This document shows, one piece after another, positions 59,356 to 64,000 of a DNA stretch of 64,000 nt. Source of the DNA: Caenorhabditis remanei (lineage: Eukaryota > Nematoda > Chromadorea > Rhabditida > Rhabditidae); contig NC_071333.1 in the NCBI RefSeq assembly GCF_010183535.1, positions 17,668,587-17,732,586 of the forward strand, given 5' to 3'. The notes beneath the pieces were generated by a model that worked only from the letters and a program-made list of their open reading frames with translations, searched no databases and was not told the origin of the DNA. The position numbers and the translations under genes were made by a program. The stretch's first letter is position 1, and every line of letters starts with the position of its first letter.

Positions 59356-62300
59356 TTAGTTTTTTCAGTATTAGATTGTAAATGTGTCAATAACTGTGAG
59401 AGAGCTAAAAAACTAAACGCTTACTATGTATTTACCCTTCCAAAACTTCACAATGGCCGAACGACTGAGCATGACAATTTCATTGAAGTCAGCTCACTTG
59501 GCAATACTGAAAAACGGGAGAGACAAGAAGCTTGTCTTGTTTTTGGCTATATCTTGAATGCATTTGGGTGAGGCATGACCAGTTTTTGTCAATTTGCATA
59601 AACATTTCTCTCTATTCATGTATGTGACTATTGCACGCAACCTTCACGAAAAAACTCGTAGGAATTACATAAAAACATACAAAAAACAGATATTTGGTAT
59701 TGGCGGTAGAGAAAAGCTCCCAGAAATTTCTAAACCAAGCGGAATAATCTTGTTATCGTGGACGGACTTTTTTTGTTCCCATTCGCCCACTTCATTGCAT
59801 ATTTGGTTTGTACTCTTATTTTTGTATCTTTCTGATCCCACTTTTCTTGAAATTCCTTTCTATTCAAAACATGCGTTTCCTTGTGTCCTTCCTTCCAAAT
59901 AGTTTTTTTGTCTATGATACTTTTGAATGGGGTAGAGACACGAGAAGCTTCAAGACGTGACAACAGTTGGTCTAAGTGCTTAATCTAGATTTATTGTCAG
60001 CAGTGCTTTGCGTTTTTGAAAAGAATGCTTCTTCAAAAAAGTTTTGAGTGATGATGATGAGAGATGAAAGGAAGAAGACTTGGACGATGCTAGGAAGAAA
60101 AGTGTAGTTCATTAATCATTCAAACCTTTGATTATGTGTTGAGAAGTGTGAAAGCATTAGTTTGTGCAAAAGTGGTGGCGGGAAAATACTTGAAGGAAGG
60201 GGAAGGAAGAAAAGAAAAACATACATACCAAAAAGTCAAAAAATTCTTTGTTAGTAGAATTTCCTTTGTTTCTTTGTACTTTCCGTCTAGAATAATTTTC
60301 ATGCCCCAGAATTTTAGGAATCTTAGAAAACGAAAAAAAAATCTCAAAAATAGAAGTGATAATTGAATCATTTACCCGCCTGTCACAATCCATTCATCTT
60401 CTCTTACTACTGATCCCGGGTCTTTTGTGTTTTTTTTTCGCCTAGAAAAAATGTATATGTTTCCTCGAGGGTTCATGCATACTTTATGGACGGACCCCGA
60501 AAAGAGCAAGAAGAGAGGAGGAGAGCAAAATGGACACGTCAAACTTTTCTAGTATGACTTTGGAATAAAAGAATAAGAAAAGAATTGGAATAGGAATAAA
60601 AGGCAAAACATTGAAATGAATCTGTTTCCTTGTTGCTAACTTTTTGGGATTTTTGGATTTTTTTTTTTGAAAAATTCAAAAGGAATGATAAGCACAACTA
60701 CATTTTTTGTATTTTTGGCTGAGATACGTCATATATGCAAAAATTGGATAGTCTAAGTTTCCTCCTTCAGTTTTTCTTGTTCCGCAATTTTTGGTCATCT
60801 CCTGTCCCTTGTTCTATTTTCAAAAAGTTTCTCTTCGTTCCCCCTTCTGCCTTTTGCACCTAGATGATAGATATCTTCTCAGTTGCCTGTCACACACTTT
60901 TGGTCACAAAAAAAGACGGCGAGCTCTTCCTGGAAAAACTTTCTGTCACTCTTCCCATCGAGAGCACGGTGAGAGAGGGGGGGGGGGGGGACGTATCTTT
61001 TTGGCCGGCCCGTTTTCGTTTCTCCCAAAAGTGTTCACCATAAAATACGGGACAACGACCCAAACATGTTTGCGACACACATACTACCAACATTTGCCGA
61101 AAACGCTCCTTCCCCCGAAAGCGGTCGATCCCATGGGAGTCACTCTGGTTTGGTATTAACCCGCTCATTTTAGTGCACAACTATGTAAGATTCCGTTTTG
61201 GAACAATTCAGACAGATTTCTTCAAAAGGGAAATGAAGCGAGAGATATAACAAAAAAAAACACACAAAAGATACAAAAAACACGGGAAACGAAAAATATG
61301 TGAAATTATAAGGCGGGCAAAATGAAAAGGGAATGGAACAAAATCAGTTAAAACAGAAGATGACTGGGAATCCATTATTTGTCAATTTTTTTCAAAGTTT
61401 ACCAAAAAAGAGTTACCAAAAAAGTTGCTTTCCTCATCCTCCTCCATTATTCGTTTTTATGACAATGTCTATCTATTGCGAGCTACAGCTACCGAATGTT
61501 ATTTCATTGTCGCTTTCCTTATTTTTCTCTTCCCAAAACAACTTTTCTTTGAATCTTTTTCTTCACTTTTTTGTCTGAAAAGAGAACACAATGGTTCTTG
61601 TTCCTACGAAAGGTCCAACCGTGTGCATTACGATCGACTTGGTGAAAAAAAACTTTGTTAGTACTGGCCTTTTGGTTTTCGAAATATTTTCGAAATATTT
61701 TCTAACAAATGTACCAATTGTTTATTTGTATACTTTTACTTATCCATCAAGAACAAAAAATGTTCCGTAATAATATTCCGTCTTGGAATGTTTTCACTTT
61801 TTTTTCTCAATATCCCCCACAATCCCAATTGACGTTTCCTCCCTTCTGTCTAGATGCGAGTTTGACATTATGAGTGACAAGAGTGTCGAGTTGTCTTCTT
61901 ACTTCCGACCACCAGGTTGTAATTACCTATTATCTTAATCCTCTCCTCACTACACATCCCCCATTCTCTTTTTTTCTTCCATTTGTTTTAGGGTGTCGGT
62001 TTTTTATGACTGATACAGCCACTAGCTCCTACAAATTTAGTTTCTGTTCATAAGATAGATAAATAGAGAGCCCGACATTCAATTCTATAGAATTTTTTAC
62101 TAAATGTTTTCAGATGATGATGATATAAATATAGATAGATATGTATAGATACAAATTCCATTAGTCCATACATTCTGGAAGTATGTTCCAATTTTCTATT
62201 CAGTTAAGCAGCTTCCAACTCTTCTAGTTACTTTCCGGAGCTCTAATGCTCTAACCTCCGCGTTTCAAAGAGTTTAAATGAAGGAAAAAGTAAGTAGAAG

Positions 62301-63999
62301 TCTTCAAGTGGGTGGCTTTTTCCGAAAAAATCTTTGCACATCCTCCTCAAAAGTCCCCAAAACATTGTCAAATGATTATGCAGAAGCACTTTAGAGGTCC
62401 GGGAAAGAAGAAAAAAGCACATCGTCAGGAAAGAGAGGAGCAAAACTTGTTGGCGCCCTCACCAAAAACTTTGCCTTTCCGTCTTAAGTATATTGATGCA
62501 CCCACCTTCTCTTCTTTTATCTCTTTCTCCTTTTTTTGCTTCCTAGACGTTTTGTGACCTTACTCAATGTTGGATGGATTTCAGTCTTCTCAGTTTCCCA
62601 TTAGCTTAATAGAAAACTCTCTGAGTTACTGTAGTTTTTCTCAACATTGCTTAAATCGAAGTACTGCAGATCAAAATTGACGTACAACTCTTTATTTTTT
62701 TAGTCTTAGTCACATATCCATTTTAGTTCTCCAAACGGGGCCATTTGCACAGCACTAACTCCTCCGAACTGAAGGTTATAGGGCTTTTAAAGATTGTAGT
62801 CAGATTCAGAGTGGAAAAAAAAGGGGGATTCAAAAGTGGAGTAGTTCACTTTTCCGCTCACTTTTCTCCTCTCAAAAAGTCAAAAAAGTAGCAAGAAAAA
62901 GTTTTTGAATAGGACCAAACTTGAGCAAACAATAGCCATTTTGAGAAGTGCAGGAGGAGGTACTATGTTTTCTTCAAATTGACCTTACATCCACCAAGGT
63001 GTAACGGCAGGCGACGTGTGAGAAAAAAGTGAGCCTCTCGACTTTCTTTCAACTGCAATATTCATATTGTTATACTATACCATCACTTTTTGACAATTTT
63101 TCTTCTATTTGGTGTTGAGTTTCGACCATACATTCATTCAACTTGAATTCAATATGAACCACTATGTGGGTTACTGACTCTTGCTCTGAATCGCAGTTAC
63201 AATCTGAAGTTTCTTCAGTCGAGGAGGTTAGTTTTGTAGAATTAAGTGTTTGGTTTGTATTTAGTTATTTTAAGTTTGAGAAATTGAAACATTGTGTTTT
63301 TTTATTACAAACTACCATAAAATTAAAAAATGGTTATTTTCACCAAATGGATCATATTGGGTGCCTATAATGGTGTTATGCTAATCATCGTTAATCATAT
63401 AAAATTACTGTATCATAACAGAAAGACATTAGGTGGAATGAAGATGTCTAATTAGGAAAAAAATTAACTTTGTTTAAAATTATGCTTTGGAATAATTTAC
63501 TTCGGGTGAATCAAGGTGTCAATAAAATTTCTCGGACAAACTTTTCCTGCATTCTGTTTAAAGAAAATATCATACAAAATCGGGTCGGCCCGGATTGAAA
63601 AGTGGGTACTCATTTTTTACCAAAATTTTTTGAAATTTTTCGGGAATCTAGAGTTAAACTGTTATTTTTGATTACAGCCCTGCCCGACTCGGCCCTTGAC
63701 ATGTCTGGAAAGTATGACAACTAGTGATAATCAGTACTTATTGCACAAATTGTTAACTGAATAGCAGTATGTATGAATAGCAGTAGCAATCCATGTTCAT
63801 TTTATGATTCATGCAGACAAAACAAAAATATCTCAACATTGAGAAACAGGAGGATATTATGACGGAAGCTGTATAAAAACCTGAAGTGGTCTCATGTAAA
63901 CGTTGAGCCATAGCATAATTATACTCTCACTTGGTGCGCGGAAGTTCGCCTATTTACCTTTATTTTGCCACCTTGGGTTGTCCGAAAATATCGAAGGGA
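59356..63999. other. Probable long first intron or intergenic DNA to the window end
   Basis: AT-rich with a poly-G run near 60978-60990 and C/T-rich patches. An ATG at 61870 opens a 46-base frame (MSDKSVELSSYFRPP) ending in a CAG|GTTGT donor, a possible alternative first exon. A GGGCC-end MITE lies at 63571-63707 (listed). No complete gene is seen. Confidence 0.5.
63563..63715. mobile_element. hAT-type MITE with 8-bp duplication GAAAATAT/GAAAGTAT
   Basis: The element 63571-63707 (137 bases) begins CATACAAAATCGGGTCGGCC and ends GGCCCTTGACATGTCTG. The flanking 8-base repeats differ by one base. The GGGTCGGCCCGG and CGACTCGGCCC blocks place it in the same family as the 10.9 kb, 29.0 kb and 37.7 kb elements. 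Confidence 0.72.
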
Positions 64000-64000
64000 C

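Overview
The window looks like nematode nuclear DNA, most likely Caenorhabditis. It is AT-rich. Genes are split by many short introns of about 45-60 bases with TTTCAG-type acceptors, and several start codons sit 1-15 bases after such an acceptor, as expected for spliced-leader addition. I recognise worm families: a FAM20C kinase (famk-1), a TRPV channel of the OCR type, a cytochrome bc1 core protein 2 and a cuticle collagen. From memory, the C. elegans counterparts of the first three lie on chromosome X, so this is probably the syntenic X segment; the species is not determined. I rebuilt ten complete protein genes exon by exon. In every case the summed exon length is divisible by three and the junction phases agree.

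Layout: (1) 174-359, last exon of an unrecognised + gene. (2) About 8 kb of noncoding DNA. (3) 8391-10560 +, famk-1. (4) About 7 kb of noncoding DNA with a palindromic hAT-type MITE. (5) 17536-19356 +, a membrane-anchored double-C2 protein. (6) 20335-21132 +, a small secreted Cys-rich (ShK-like) protein, tail-to-tail with (7) 21605-23710 -, a GNAT-fold N-acyltransferase. (8) About 7 kb of repeat-bearing noncoding DNA. (9) 30914-33862 +, a RUN plus PH domain protein, tail-to-tail with (10) 34546-38643 -, mitochondrial UCR-2, whose 1.8 kb intron 4 holds (11) a complete cuticle collagen gene on the other strand (35639-36938 +). (12) 39043-42668 -, an OCR-type TRPV channel lying just upstream of ucr-2 with operon-like spacing. 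(13) 44026-45850 +, a GT8 glycosyltransferase with a multi-pass membrane tail, head-to-head with the channel. (14) 47370-47951 +, a small BRICHOS-like type II membrane protein. (15) From 48 to 64 kb, mostly noncoding: one tRNA-Arg(TCT), several foldback repeats and what looks like the first coding exon (59088-59355) of a + gene running out of the window.

The most coherent non-gene signal is a dispersed family of small palindromic elements with GGGCC/CCCGG-rich ends. Ends resemble CANACTTGTCAA and most copies are flanked by 8-base direct repeats, as for non-autonomous hAT transposons. At least five copies keep a readable target-site duplication and several lie inside introns (two side by side in ucr-2, one in the RUN/PH gene). 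A separate 457-base foldback flanked by TA sits in an intron of the TRPV gene and looks Tc1/mariner-derived. No CRISPR array, prokaryotic operon or autonomous transposase gene was seen.
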